The notes: generated by a model not told the origin, from the letters alone. A stretch of DNA of 64,000 nt from Diospyros lotus (GCF_014633365.1 NC_068350.1:38989119-39053118); one strand, 5' to 3'. Shown: positions 8,267 to 20,918, numbered from the stretch's first letter. Translations and numbers: made by a program.

Positions 8267-9965
8267 TGGCACCCAAGTCCCAAACCAACCAGTGGCTGCC
8301 CTGAAAGGCAACATAGATCCCCAACAAACCTGTGCGCACTGTCCCGGGACGGTACTCCCGTCACCCGTATCCCTGCCGGTACTCCCGACAACCGAGCCAT
8401 AGGCTCCCTCGAAACGGTACTCCCGTCCGAGAACTAAATATCACCAGTAACCATGCAATGCATATAAAATGCAATGGCGTAATGAGTATCAACATGATAC
8501 AAGGTGCCTATACATCCAGGCATCAGGCCACGCTCCGCCCATATAGTAAATCACACGTGATGCATATGCCCGTGCTAGATGCAATCTGACCAATCTAGAA
8601 TGTTCGTGATCAAGCATAACCAAGTCATGATAATCCCAACATGCAGCCCGTACCCATGTGCATACCAAACCATGCAACAAGAATAAAATGATACCAAATC
8701 ATGCTATAATCACGTAACGGCAGAGCTAGTCAACAGTGTTTGGCACCGGTCAACGGTCAGTGGATAGGAGAGACCATCCGACGGCCTAAGATAGACCGCG
8801 CGACAGTCACTCCGTCACCGAACAACCGATCTATGCCCCCAATGCCCAACCGCTCTAATCGATAAATAACCAAAAATCCAATAATAGTACCCGACAGCTA
8901 AGAACCTAGCCCCAGGTGAGTACAACATCATTCCCACAGGCTTGGGGGTGGCACAAATCCCCGTGGGCAACCAATGAATGAAACCCTCGGGACCAATTTA
9001 ATAAATTAAATTTTAAAACAAACCATTTTAAATTCCATAATTTATTAACAGCCGAAATCAATGAAGGGAGGTCAAATAAATTGACATCGAACAAATCGAT
9101 AATGAGGGTATAAAGAACTTGCCTTTCTGAAGATAGATTTAGGTTCGATTTGACTAAACGCGGTCAATGTTATACAAACTGCAATAACCTAATTATTCGT
9201 CAAATCAATAAAATTGGACTCTAAATAAAATTTCGACCGCAAAGAATATTAATTACTAGCTTATCTACATACCTGGAATATTAATTCTAGGATTAAACAA
9301 AGTTTAATCCGATTTTTGAAGCCCAAAATCTCTCAAATTTTCCTCGCGCATGCTACTGTTTTTTTTATAATTTTTCATTGATCGATTACATAACATCACG
9401 CCCGAAATTGGGCTTAAAATTCGGCCAAAACGACCAGCAGAGGGGGCGCCATGTGGCAGCGTTGGGGAGGCCGCTGGGGAGGCCATCGCCTCCTCCGAAC
9501 GACGTCGTTTCAGACGTTCAGTGGCTGAATTAATTCAGCCAAAAATTCCTCCCTCGCGCGCAGCCCCCACGTTTCCATCCCTCGCCCGCTGCCTGGCTGC
9601 CTCGCGTGCGAACCGCCCGCACCCGCATGCATCTTCAACCTATATATGCTTTATGTTATATTTAAAATGACTTTTCGGCCTTTCCGCAATTCATACTAGC
9701 ACCCCCAAACTTTCATTAAATACACAAACACCCACTAAATTAATTACAGTAACACCCAGAACTTATAAAAAATCCCACAATTGAATTTATTTTAATTTTT
9801 CTCTAATTCCAGAAATTCCTAAAATAATTAATCAATTACCTTAATTTCTTATTTCCTTAAAATCACATAATTTAATTTTTATTTAATCACCACAAATTAT
9901 TTTACTATTTCTTTTAAATCAAATTATCCCAAAATTAGATTAATTACCAATTACGGGGCGTTACA
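8267..9965 (-). repeat. Partial LTR of family A (minus)
   Basis: Reverse complement of 50821 to about 52505, including the triple CGGGAGTACC phrase, the palindrome GGCTGAATTAATTCAGCC and the terminus TGTAACGCCCC (9965 leftwards). It stops at 8267 where family H inserted. Short ORFs here are shadows of repeat sequence. Confidence 0.8.
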
Positions 9966-10622
9966 GCCACCGTAAGCCACGCTCTTTGGTTTTCCTAGGG
10001 AAGCTTCGTTGAAGCTTCCTCCGCAGGTATATATGATATACAAAATTGTAACAACAAACAGATGTAAACGTGTATTTATATATGTGATGTAAACGTATAT
10101 AAATACAAAATATGATGTAAACACACAAACGGATCTAAATGTGTATGATATATAAAATTTTGTCATGTCACACACATTAAACGGTGCGTGATGTCACGCA
10201 CAAACGAATGTAAATGGTAAGTATTAAAAAGGTATCTTTTTAATTGTTTAAAGACCGAATCTTGTGATTTTTTAGATAAGGGACTCAATGTCATATTTTG
10301 TAATAGTTGAGGGACTTTAAGATATATTAAGTCTAAATTTAACTCATGTAGGATAGTTGGTGTCCACATATCTATCATCTTAGAAAAGAAAAATAATTTT
10401 CTTTAATTTTTGTTTGTACTTTTGAGCATTTACACTGACAAAAAAAAATAGAATGACGGATAAAAAGTTCTACTTTTTAATCCTTTTTTTAAAAGATGCT
10501 TTGTCAATAATTTAAAAGACTCCTATGCGTATTTAATTGACCTCAAATTTCAACAAATATATGAATAACTCTAGTGTAATGAGTTATCGGTCCTCTCACT
10601 TTTTCCAATTACACCACACTCT

Positions 10623-10660
<38 letters not shown>

Positions 10661-11309
10661 AGAAAAAGGAGAAAGGGAGAAGCAAAAGCTAATAATTGAG
10701 CAAACTGCTTTTATATTATTAGGTACACTACTAATTGAATTTGTTAATTTATTATAATCACAGGATGTCTTTGGAAGTAGTCATTATTTTGCTCGTGGCA
10801 ATGACTTGATTTTTAATTGATTAATTTCAAAAAAAATATGAAATATTTTGAAAGATTGTTCACCCGTTAACTTAATTTTTAATTGATTAATTTTTATAAT
10901 TGCTTAATCAATATAAAAATTTTATTATTGTTATTAATACAATAATTTTTCTCTTTAATAATAAATTATATTAATGATATTATAAAATTTTCGTAGTCAT
11001 TTTATACTGATTTACAAAATAAATTTCCCATTATTACTAAATAAATTACTAATTACTATTATTATTTTAGAACGGAAATTGTGATTTTCTATAACTGCAA
11101 AGAACCTCTTTTTCTCGTACCAATAGACCTCACTTTTTTGCACCATGAGGATAACCCCTAATTTTCATATATTTATGCACTCTTCTTGACCATCACCTAA
11201 GTCTGCAGCTTGCTTGGATTTATTTTAAGGTTTGATGGAGGTAGCCTAAAATTTATTGGTATTTTTCAAAAGTAATAATTATTTTATTCAATTTTGTTTA
11301 TTTGATTTA
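9966..11309. other. AT-rich sequence without a gene; GA microsatellite
   Basis: Near 10040-10140 are several copies of GATGTAAACG. A run of GA dinucleotides is at 10636-10661. I see no coding exon. Confidence 0.5.
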
Positions 11310-11470
11310 AAATCGTAATATTAGTGTTAAAAACTGAACTGAAAATAAATTCAAACTAAAACCAAACCTGAACCAACTAAATTTAAGAAAAGATTAAATT
11401 AGATTAATCAAAATTAGTGGATCAATTCGAAAATTCGATTTTAACTAAAATAATGGCATCTGTTGAACGA
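11310..11470. repeat. Family E repeat, copy 1
   Basis: Resembles 20320-20505, 26980-27120 and 36950-37130 (shared ACATTAGTGTTAAAAATTGA and ATTTTAATCAAATAATGG-type ends). In the three other places it lies just left of DC1 3' flanks. Here the DC1 part is absent. Confidence 0.6.
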
Positions 11471-11476
11471 AAGAAA

Positions 11477-11959
11477 TGTTGATTGGGCCAAGTTTGTTTG
11501 TTCAATCTAATGTGGCACCAACTGAAATTACTAGAATATCTCTACGTGCTGATAGTCTCACCTGCCACGTAGATCACCTGAGAGACCGATACGTGGTCAG
11601 TCAACACTCTAGAGGGGAGCTCGAGAAATCCGGGCTGAACGTCAAGACCCGTTCTAACTTGACCGGGATTCTCGGGAGTCGTGCCCACTCATTTCGGATA
11701 CTCCAAAACGGGTTCGCCAATAAAAGACAAGGACTCTCGCCAGGTATACCCAAGGTCTACCGCTCTCTTATTTACTACTACTTGCATTTACTCTATTGAT
11801 TTGAGCATCGGAGTCCACCCTGGGGGATCCAAGCCCCGGTCCTCCATTGTCTTGCAAGTTCTACACCCGAGGTCCGACATCCCCAAGTCTGAGATTCTAT
11901 TCCCGAGGTCTACTCGCAGAGGTAACACGTGGTGGTCGGTCCCAAAAACCATCGTCACA
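11477..11959 (+). repeat. Probable LTR remnant
   Basis: GC-richer than its surroundings, starting TGTTG and ending CGTCACA, with a segment around 11790-11850 (TTGAGCATCGGAGTCCAC) of the type seen at transcript ends of plant Gypsy LTRs. No matching target duplication was found, so the edges are approximate. ORFs here have no domain. Confidence 0.4.
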
Positions 11960-12099
11960 ATGTTTTCCTAGATTTAATTTTAGATTAGAAGGTTTGTTTA
12001 CAAAGAAGGGTTAGAGGCAAAGCGTTAAATAGTATTTTTGTTCGGCTTAAATAGTGTTTTTATAATAGGAATAAAAATCCAATTCGAAATAAGAATACG

Positions 12100-12560
12100 A
12101 ATTTTACAGTGTTTTTATAATTGAATTATTTATAATCTCTAAATTATAATTGATTATGCCATCGGACTTGATTTGACAAATTCTTTCTTTTCTCATTTTG
12201 TTGTTTTTACATATTATTTTAATATTTACAGAATTATAAATATTTTTAAAGAATTAATAGTATTTTTTTTTGTACATTATTAATTATTTTTAAAAAATTA
12301 TAAATATTTTTAGTATATGTAAAATTTTTGAATGTTTGAAGGCTCTTAGGTGAATGAAATTTTTGCAAATGGATTGGGATCTTGAAATAGTGAAATGACA
12401 TGTTCACCTTCATTTTTTTTTTTTTTATAATAATTAAGAGGAAAGTAAGGAATAATCTGTCATTTCACTCTCTTGTCATTTTATTTAAAAAATTAAAAAG
12501 AAATAAAAATAACTAAATACCAAAATATCCTCACACATATTAAACCCATAACAATAGGCA
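12100..12560 (+). repeat. Family C dispersed repeat, copy 1
   Basis: Shares long stretches with 18885-19060 (same strand) and with the reverse complement of 49912-50420, including GATAGTGAAATGACA-type sequence. The 49912 end resembles the MULE terminal repeat, so this may be a MULE-derived MITE. A weaker relative is at 56200-56390. Confidence 0.6.
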
Positions 12561-12589
12561 AATGCTAAAATATATTGGGCCGATCGATG

Positions 12590-12800
12590 GTCATCGCTTG
12601 AGGAAGCCCCATTAGGCTTCATTTCAGATGAAGCTCGATCAGTTCTCGTCGACGAAGCCAATTGGGCTTTGTTCCTCCACAAATCCCAGCGACGAAGCCC
12701 AGTCGTGCATTGTCACCGGGCTTCGTTCCTCTACGAAGCCTGATCAGGCCAGGCCCAATAGAGGAGCTACGAAGCTCGATTTTGCTTCTCCTTACTAATC
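12590..12800. repeat. Cluster of short GAAGCC / GGCTTC inverted motifs
   Basis: At least seven copies of GAAGCC or GGCTTC in both orientations in 200 bp, able to form several small hairpins. Two short ORFs cover it, neither resembles a known protein. Confidence 0.6.
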
Positions 12801-13011
12801 CAATTGCTGTTGATGTATTGTTTTTTGATTTTTCCTATCGATAGATGGCCAACAAAGGCAATTTACTTATGTTCATGCTAATCGAATAATACCGCCAAGA
12901 ACACGAGTCACTACTCACTGTGGGATAAAAAATCTCGAGGTAGTTCGTGAGGCTATCATCCAATATGAGTTGTTCGATAGATTTGTGCAAGGGCCATTAG
13001 GACATTTCATA

Positions 13012-13690
13012 GACCCCGTCTGGGTTTAGTTGGTAGACTAAACCCAGGCCTAATTTAAATTCCCAATTATGCTCGATCAAGTTTAGGTGGCCAACTAAAT
13101 CGGGCACTGCTTAACTTTTTTTTTTTTAATTTTTTTCTTTTTTTTTTTTTGGTTTGGTGGATGTAGTATTGAACGGGAGGCCCAAAATAAAAAATTATTG
13201 TTCGAGAATTATGTTTTCATTTTTCATGTAATGGCATTTCATGTCATCTTGATCTAATGTTCATGGTTAATAAGTTACAACACTCGATCTTGGTTAATCA
13301 TGTATTACCTAATAGCCTCCCGCACAATTTTGTTTGCATTCTATATTCAATTAACGTTAAGAAAGTTACCAAAGATAGTTTTAGGGCTAATGGAACTTGC
13401 AGATTGGTATGGAAAAAAGAAAAAAAAAACATTAAAAATCGGGCTTGGTTGGGTATTTAGACCCGGTTCGGATTTAGTTGGCAGACTAAACCCGGGCTTG
13501 ATTTAAATTCCCAATTATGCTCGGTCGGGTTTAGTTGGCCAACTACATTAGACAGTGCTTAACTTTTTTTTTTTTAATTTTTTTTTTTTTGGTTTGCTGG
13601 ATGTAGTATTGAACGGGATGCCCAAAATTAAAAATTATTGTTCGAGAATTATGTTTCCATTTTTCATGTAATCGCATTTCATATCATCTT
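13012..13690 (+). repeat. Tandem duplication of about 230-bp unit
   Basis: 13012-13250 and 13458-13690 match through TTTAAATTCCCAATTATGCT and GAACGGGAGGCCCAAAAT-type blocks, period about 445 bp. Each unit has its own small inverted motif, GGTTTAGTTGG/CCAACTAAA. Non-coding. Confidence 0.75.
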
Positions 13691-15307
13691 TGTAATATCC
13701 TGAAATTTGAAAATGAATAATAATTATTCAAACTGGTGTTTGAGGGCATTATTAAATATTTAGGAATTTAAGAGAAAGTATTTATTTATGTGGTTTTGAG
13801 GAAAATAGCGAATTAAAGATAATTCCTTAAATTATTGGGGAATGATTAATAATTATTAAATATCGTATTTGTGGTGATTATTGAATATTTGTGGGTTAAA
13901 AGGAAATATTAATTTATTTGGGTATTTGGAGATAAAAAAAAATTTACGTTGTTTTGAGAAAATAGGAAATTGAGAGAAATTAATTAAATTATTTAGGGAT
14001 ATATATGAAATTAATGAAAGAATAAAATAAATTAATTTAGTGAATTTTTGAAAGTTTTCGAGTGTAAGTGCAATAAAGGAAAATTGGAGTTCTGGGTGTG
14101 TGTGCAATTAAAGGAAATTAGGGGTGCTAAAACGTGATTTGCGAAAGTGGCTGCAAATCACCTTAAATTTAATAGAAGGCCCCTATACGTTGAAGGCGAA
14201 CGTAAGCGTGGGCGGTCGCGTGCGAGGACGGTGGGCGGCTGGACGTGGGATCGAATCCGCGTGGGCGCGCGGGAGGCTGGGGGATTTTGCCAATTTTAAT
14301 CGGCTAAGGGAGGGCCGAAACGACGTCGTTTCGGCCCACCTTCTAGCCACTCATTTTTGGCCATTTTTAAGCCCAAATCGGGCATCTCCGAAGTAGCAAA
14401 AACAGAGGAAAAATTGGAGAAGAAGCAGTACGCGGACAGTGAAGAAAATGGAAGAAACTGAGCCAAAAAAATCATGATTAAACTTGGTTTAATCTCGATT
14501 TAATTAGCTAGGTACGTAGAGAATTATGTATTAAACATTCTGTACAGTTGAAATTTTATTTTGGGTCCAATTTTGTTAATTTTGGGAGTTTAATCTATTT
14601 TCAGCGTGTATTAATTTAGTGATATTCAAGCGTGGAAACGCTATAAACAACTTAATCGAGGCAAGCTCCCTCTACCCTTGCGATCTTTTCTTCATTTTAT
14701 GAATCCCACGCCTTCTCTTAATTCATTTTGGTTTCACGTATTAATTATACGAATCGATGAATTTATTGGCATGATTTAATTTAAAATACATATGACACTT
14801 ATTGGGATTTTATTTGTGGTATGCTTATGTGGGATTTTAGACGGTTAAATTATTTATATTACATGGTTAGATTTAATTAATGTGAGCCACGGTTTATTTT
14901 AATTGCTATGAAACATTTTACTTCGCAGCGGGAGTGCAAGAAATGCAAGAAACGGCCGTATAAAGGCAAGTTCCTAACCCTTTCCTCATGTTCTTTAATT
15001 CCCGCCAGAGACTCCGTGGTTTCTCATATTTTATCCCCTCCCTTATTCTAATTCGGCACTTAGCATTATTTATTGAATTATTATTCATTTGTTTTAATTT
15101 AAATTAAATCCGGAACTTCTAGAGTTTTATTTGTTGTGTGCCTACAGGGGTTTGCACCGCCCCCAGTCCTTTCGGAATGATGTCAAACTCAACTTGGGGA
15201 CTAGGTTCATAGATATGTGGATTTATTTATAGTTTTCTTGGGTTTATTTATGGTTCGATTAGAGCTATTGAACAGTGGGGCAGGGGTCGGCTGTTTGGTG
15301 ACGTTGG
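13691..15307 (+). repeat. LTR of family B, copy B1 (right part missing)
   Basis: Begins TGTAATATCC; ends abruptly at 15307, where another LTR starts. Its last 70 bases match the reverse complement of 17223-17290 in copy B3, showing what should follow. Contains a perfect 26-bp palindrome at 14312-14337 and the conserved TTTAATTAGC/AGGTACGTAGAGA donor-like block near 14497-14520. ORF 14124-14396 has no known domain. Confidence 0.7.
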
Positions 15308-16097
15308 TGTAATATCTCAAAATTTGGAGATAAATATTAATTATTAATTTTGATAATTAATAATTATTGTATTTATGGTGACAATCGATTAATTGGGAGT
15401 TTAAAAAAAAATGTTTATTTATGTAATTTTGAGGAAATAGGAAATTTAGGTATTTAATTAAATTATTTGGGAATGGTTAATTATTATTAATTATTGTAAT
15501 TAATGTGATTATTAAATATTTGAGGATTTAAGGAAAATAATTATTATTAGGGAGTATTTAGAAAAATAATAAAATAAATTGAATTAGGAGATTTTTTGAA
15601 AATTATGGGGTGAAAGTGAAATAAGAGGTAACTGTGAAGTGGGGGCAAAAGTGTCGATTTTTGAAAGTCTGGGTACTGGAATAATTCTTGAAAATGGGTC
15701 GCGAGTCACCTTAAATATAATCGCGCGCATTATATATATGAGGGAGCGACTGGCATGAGCAGCTACGCGTGAGCGTGTGCAGGCGGGGGGAACGCGGGTT
15801 CGATTCTGCCCGGATGCGCTGGAAGGATTTTGGCTGATTTTTCAACCAAAACCTTGCCCAAAACGACGTCGTTTTGAGCAAGGCGGTGGGCAGCCCTTGG
15901 CTGCCACGTGACGTGCGCTGGTGGCTCTCTCCTTTGCCTTTTTAAAAGCCGATTTCAGCATGCTCTGGGAGCAACTTTAACAGCAAACGAGCGAACGAAA
16001 ATCAGGGAAGAAGAAGGCGTGCCAGTGGAGGAATTTGGGGAAAATTTGAATATTAAACTCCGTTTAATTGCGATTTAATTAGTCAGGTAAGTAGAGA
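15308..16097 (+). repeat. LTR of family B, copy B2 (left part)
   Basis: Begins TGTAATATCT at the point where B1 stops and resumes after the nested B3 at 18844, continuing to about 18884 where a family C repeat begins. Has the AAAACGACGTCGTTTT palindrome at 15860-15875. The CAGGTAAGTAGAGA block is split by the B3 insertion. Confidence 0.7.
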
Positions 16098-18843
16098 TGT
16101 AAGCACCCCCGCCCGGATATTCCCAACCACCCGATCTATCCGAACGGGAGCGCCTACGAGAGGAGAAAAGTAATAAACACAGAGACAAAGACCACCCCGG
16201 CATGCATACACGAAAATAAGAACAGCGGAAGCAAAGCTCAAGACATGCATGCACTACGGTTACCCCGCTAACACAGCGGTCACAAGATAAATAAATAAAC
16301 ACAAACTCCTGTGCCGACATACACAAGACTCGAGAAAACACCTGGCACAGTACGAAATAATAGAGCAAATTCTACTTAGACATCAGAGTGGATAGGGATT
16401 GACGAGACTGCCTGTACACCACACCGACTCTGCCGTTAAAGCTGACTCCATTGCTATGGCCCACGCCGCCACTACCTGGAATGATGGAAAGCAAGGTGAG
16501 TCGAGAGACTCAGCAAGCATAAGGAAGAAAAGGCTGAAGGCTACACAAAACCAGAAATCTCACCCCAGAATAAACCCCCAGGCACATACAAGCCATGAGA
16601 CGCTACAACACAACAGCTCAATAGCATCATAAAATAAAAGCACATACCGGTCCTTGGGGCCCACATAAGACACTTGGCACCCAAGTCCCATACCAACCTG
16701 CCGCTGCCCTGAAAGGCAACAAATGTCTCCACAAACCTGCGCGCGCTGTCCCAGGCCGGTACTCCCGTCACCTGTATCCGTCGGTACTCCCGACAACCGA
16801 GCCATAGGCTCCCTCGGAACGGTACTCCCGTCCGAGAACTAAATACTACTAGTATCCATGCAATGCACATAAAAATGCAATGGCGTAGTGAGCATCAACG
16901 TGATACAAGGCGCCCATACATCCAGGCATCAGGCCATGCTCCGCCCACATAGTAAACCACACGCCATGCATATGCTCGCGGTGGATGCAACCTAACCAAA
17001 CTAGAATGTCCGTGTCCAAGCATTCTCAATAAATGGATATCCCAATATGCATCCCGTACCCATGTGCATATCAAATCATGAACAGTAATACAATGTATCT
17101 AATCACGCAGTAAATCACATACCGGTAGAGCTAGTCAGCAGTGCCCGGCACCGGTCAACGGTCAGTGACTAGGGGTGTCCACCCGACGGTCCACATCAGG
17201 GTCGTACCATAGTCTACCCCAACGTCACCAACAACCGACCCCTGCCCCACTGCTCAATAGCTCTAACCGAACCATAAATAAATCTGAGAAAAACTATAAG
17301 TAAACCCGCACGACTAGGAACCTAGTTCCCCAACTGGGTTCAGCATCATTCCGAAAGGAATGGGGGCGGTACAAACCCCCTTAGGCTCACAACGAATAAA
17401 ATTATAGAAACCTCAGATTTAATTTAAATTAAAACAAATGAATAATAGTTCAACCAATAAGGCAATGTGCCGAATTAAAGTAAGGGAAGTGATAAAATAC
17501 AGGAAATCACGGGGTCTTCCACGGGAATTAAAGATCAGGAAGAGAGGGTTAAGAGCTTGCCTTTACACGGCCGTTCCTTGCTTTTCTTACGCACCCGCTG
17601 CGAAGTAAAACGTTCGCTGGCAATAAATAAAATCGCAGCTTAATTAAATAAATCTACCGTGTAATATAAATAATTTAACCGTCTAAAATCCCTCGTAAGC
17701 GCACCACAATTAATATCTCAACGAGTCTCATATTTATTTTAAATTAAATCACGCTAATAAAGCCAGCTTAATAAATTAAATTTAAATCAAACGACTCCAA
17801 ATTCCATAATTAATAAACGAGTCGAAACAGACGAAGGGAGGGTATAAAATACGAGAAATCACAGGGTTTCTCACGGAAATTAAAGAATACGAGGAAAGCA
17901 TTAGGAACTTGCCTGAAATCAGCTGATTTCGACCTCACTCGAGCTCCCGATGCAAATTAAATCATTTCCTAGCAAATAACACAACCGGGACTCAAATTAA
18001 TTAATTTTAATCGTGTAAAATTTATAATTAAAACATAACATGCTCCTATTAATTTTTACCCACGTACCTGGTCACTTTCCATGCCGACAAAATCCCAAAA
18101 TCGCCCCATTTATATTATTTTCTTTTCTTTCCTTTTTCTTTTCTTTTCTCCTCTTCTTCTCTTCTTCTTCTTCTTCTTCTTCTTCTTCTTCTTCTTCTCC
18201 ACGCCCACTGCTCCTGCAACTTCTTCTTCTCCTTTCCTTTCCTTCTTCTTCTTCTTTTCTTCTTCTTTTTCCTTTCTTCTTCTTCTTCTTTCTCTTCTTC
18301 CTTTCTTCTTCTCCCTTCCTTCTTCTTCTTCCGCGCTGCCTCCCCTGCACCTGCGCGCGTTGCAGCCATGGCCGACGCTGCCCCAGCCGCTGCCTCGGCC
18401 AGCTCCGCTTCCCACGGCCGCGCACCACCGTTGCTGCTGCCTCGCTTCGCCGCTGCTGCTTGCGTCGCCCATGGCTGCGGTTTCTTCAAGCCGCAGCTGC
18501 TCCTCGTCGCTGCCATGGCCGAGCAAAGCTCGGCCAGCCTCCCATGGCCGCCATCTCCTTCTCCCTCCCTCGATCGATCTCTCTTTCTCACTCTCTCGGT
18601 CTCGATCTCTCCCCCTCAATCTCTCCCTCAGCCGATCTCTCCATCTCACTCTCTGCTCACTGTTCTTCTCTGTTTCCATTTGACAGAAAAGTGGCCACTT
18701 TGCTTAACCCCTACGCACACGCGCACAGCCACAAAATTTTAACAAATTAATTAATTTAAATTAATTAACTAAATTTAATTTCAGTAAATTTAGTTTACAC
18801 TTCTATTATTTTTATTTATTTTTTTTTTTTTTGGGATATTACA
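16098..18843 (-). repeat. Complete solo LTR, copy B3, nested in B2
   Basis: 2746 bp with TGT...ACA ends (minus-strand start TGTAATATCCC at 18843, end GGGGGTGCTTACA at 16098) and a perfect 5-bp target duplication AGAGA (16093-16097 and 18844-18848). No internal element remains, so it is a recombination product. It holds a duplicated segment (about 17475-17570 and 17830-17920) and a polypyrimidine tract; long ORFs at 18040-18750 on both strands are low-complexity artefacts of that tract. Confidence 0.9.
18115..18345 (+). repeat. Polypyrimidine (CTT-rich) tract
   Basis: About 230 bases of nearly uninterrupted C/T with many CTT triplets, giving Ser/Phe/Leu or Lys/Glu/Arg-rich false ORFs. A purine-pyrimidine mirror tract of this length can form triplex DNA in principle. 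Confidence 0.85.
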
Positions 18844-18848
18844 AGAGA

Positions 18849-19180
18849 AGCTAGTATTAAACATTCTTTACGGTTAAAATTTAATTGCAAATGGATTGGG
18901 ATCCTGAAATAGTGAAATGACATGTTCACCTTAATTTTTTTTTTTTTATAATAATTAAGAGCAAAGTAACAATTTGTCATTTCACTCTCTCATCATTTTA
19001 TTTAAAAATTTAAAAAGAAATAAAAATAACTAAAATAAGGCAAATACTAAAATACCCTCACCCAACTTCATTACCCATTTCACCTACCCACTTGGTTATC
19101 TCTCTCACTATTATAGCCTCATCACCGCCAAGACAATCACCTGATTGCCGCCATGACATCTGTTGAAACTTTTAAAGTAT
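18849..19180 (+). repeat. End of B2 and family C repeat, copy 2
   Basis: 18849-18884 continues copy B2 after the nested LTR. 18885-19060 matches 12365-12530 closely, including the long T run and the CTCTCNTCATTTTATTTAAA block. Confidence 0.6.
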
Positions 19181-20319
19181 TTTGTAAAAATCTAATTGAG
19201 TATGTTTTTACTATAATTGAGTATTGCTTAGTGTATTTCTCAAAAACAATTGATTACATTTCAATAATAATCGAGTGAAGATGTTCTATAATCGACTATC
19301 ATAATTTCCTACTCAAGTGTGTTGTGCAATATTGGTCGCCCTAAAGGCTACCGTAAGTATACGAGTCACTCAAGTAATATAGTAATGGATAAGAATATTA
19401 TTCTCAAGAGAAAAGATTTCAAATACCAAATTTTTAAACTTTCTATATTATTTAGACAATAAAAAATTTTAGGTTTAATAAAAAATAGAAAAAAATTAAT
19501 TAAATTAATAAAATAAAATTGATTTAAAAGGCAACTTGAATTAAAGAAATCAATGAATTTTAATAATTAAAGCACATATATGAATCTAGATATACAATGC
19601 AAATCATAGATTTCTATGAGAATGAATTGGTAAATTGAGTATGTAATGTCGAAATCTCCTAACACATTCATTACTCTGGTTTTAGGTTATAACAAGTCTA
19701 TTCTCATTTAATAGCTAAAAGCAAAGTAAAGATGATTTCAGTTCTCTCATACTCTATTTTTTTCTATATAAAAAAATATTAATATATTTATATTATGATA
19801 AAAAAAATAAGTCACAAAAATATATCTTCAACAGTTAATCAATTCCAACACAGTCAAATTTGAATTTCATTCACAATTATCACAACCCATTTTTTCTCTA
19901 GTCGAATGTAAGTTGAGTGGAATTAGTAACCCAATAGTCCTCTCAGTGAAGTTAGTTTAATTTGCTAAATGAGATTATTATTTTGTCTTTCATTATATTA
20001 TTATTTCATCAGAGTCACTAATGATTATATAAAATATATTATTGTAACATTATAAAACAATACATCAATTTCATTGAGTTTTACATGAATCTAAAATTTG
20101 AAAACTATTTTTACTTTTGCAATTAAGGTTCCAGTTTTTTGTTTTATGAGTAGGGAAAAAATCACGAGCAATTATGAATTTAGAATAAGTTTATTAAAAC
20201 GGAAGTTGGGATACCATTGTTGTTAGATATTGATATTTTATATAATGTGAAGGGTGTTAAAAATTATTGATATTTTGTAAAATAAGTACATATGTTGATC
20301 AGTTATGTTTATTTGTTTT
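19181..20319. other. Degenerate retroelement-like sequence, no gene
   Basis: 19335-19400 (GGTCGCCCTAAAGGC, GTATACGAGTCACTCAAG) resembles leader sequence common in plant LTR retrotransposons. The rest is AT-rich and full of stops. I see no exon. Confidence 0.35.
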
Positions 20320-20505
20320 AAAACCGTAACATTAGTGTTAAAAATTGAACCCAAAAAATCAAAATAAAAAAAATAACTATTTCGATATAAAAAAAAACCC
20401 TAACAAATTGAATTTAGGAAAAGACTGAGTTGGATTAACCAAAATTAGTTGACTAGGTTTGAAAAATCGATTTTAATCAAATAATGGCATCAATGGAACG
20501 TATGC
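20320..20505. repeat. Family E repeat, copy 2, split from its DC1 flank by Cassandra
   Basis: Matches the copies at 26980 and 36950. In those, the DC1 3' flank follows directly; here TATGC is duplicated on both sides of the Cassandra element and the flank resumes at 21145. Confidence 0.75.
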
Positions 20506-20731
20506 TGTAACATCCCGCTCGAGCGATAGGAAGAACCGGAACAACTTACCCTGATAGGCCTACACGAACTTCCCAGGGGGGTCACCCATCCTTGGATTGC
20601 CCCAGGTCAAGCACGCTTAACTTGGGAGTTCTTTGCCAACATTCAGCCCAAAAGGTATCCAGCTGGTGTTGTTTCCTTTCTTACACTATCCTCGATATAT
20701 ACTAATCTCTCTGGGCTCTCGGGGTATTACA
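20506..20731 (-). repeat. Cassandra 3' LTR
   Basis: Starts and ends TGTAACATCC...GGTATTACA as read on the plus strand. Contains the 5S-derived promoter region in minus orientation at about 20570-20630. Confidence 0.95.
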
Positions 20732-20904
20732 TTCTTCCCCCCTTAAGCACATAACGTCCTCGTCATGCGACCTTACAACTGGTCCCAGACCTTCTCCCCT
20801 TGGGGGCTACCATCCTAGAAGCCTGCCAGAAGCCGCTCCTTGTACAGGCCCTCGAGCCCCGGCGCCACTCCCCGCCCTCATCGGATCGCTTTCGCCAAGG
20901 GTCG

Positions 20905-20916
20905 GCTCTGATACCA
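20905..20916 (-). other. Cassandra primer-binding site
   Basis: Minus strand reads TGGTATCAGAGC, matching the 3' end of initiator tRNA-Met, two bases inside the 5' LTR. Confidence 0.9.
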
Positions 20917-20918
20917 TT

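Noticed and set aside
8130..8680. ORFs with Pro/Arg-rich peptides, also near 16541-16870 and 52290-52735
   Set aside because: They recur wherever the CGGGAGTACC LTR segment occurs, in both strands; they are LTR sequence.
18040..18750. Overlapping long ORFs on both strands (up to 236 residues)
   Set aside because: They run through a CTT-rich tract inside a solo LTR; peptides are Ser/Phe or Lys/Glu/Arg runs without domains.
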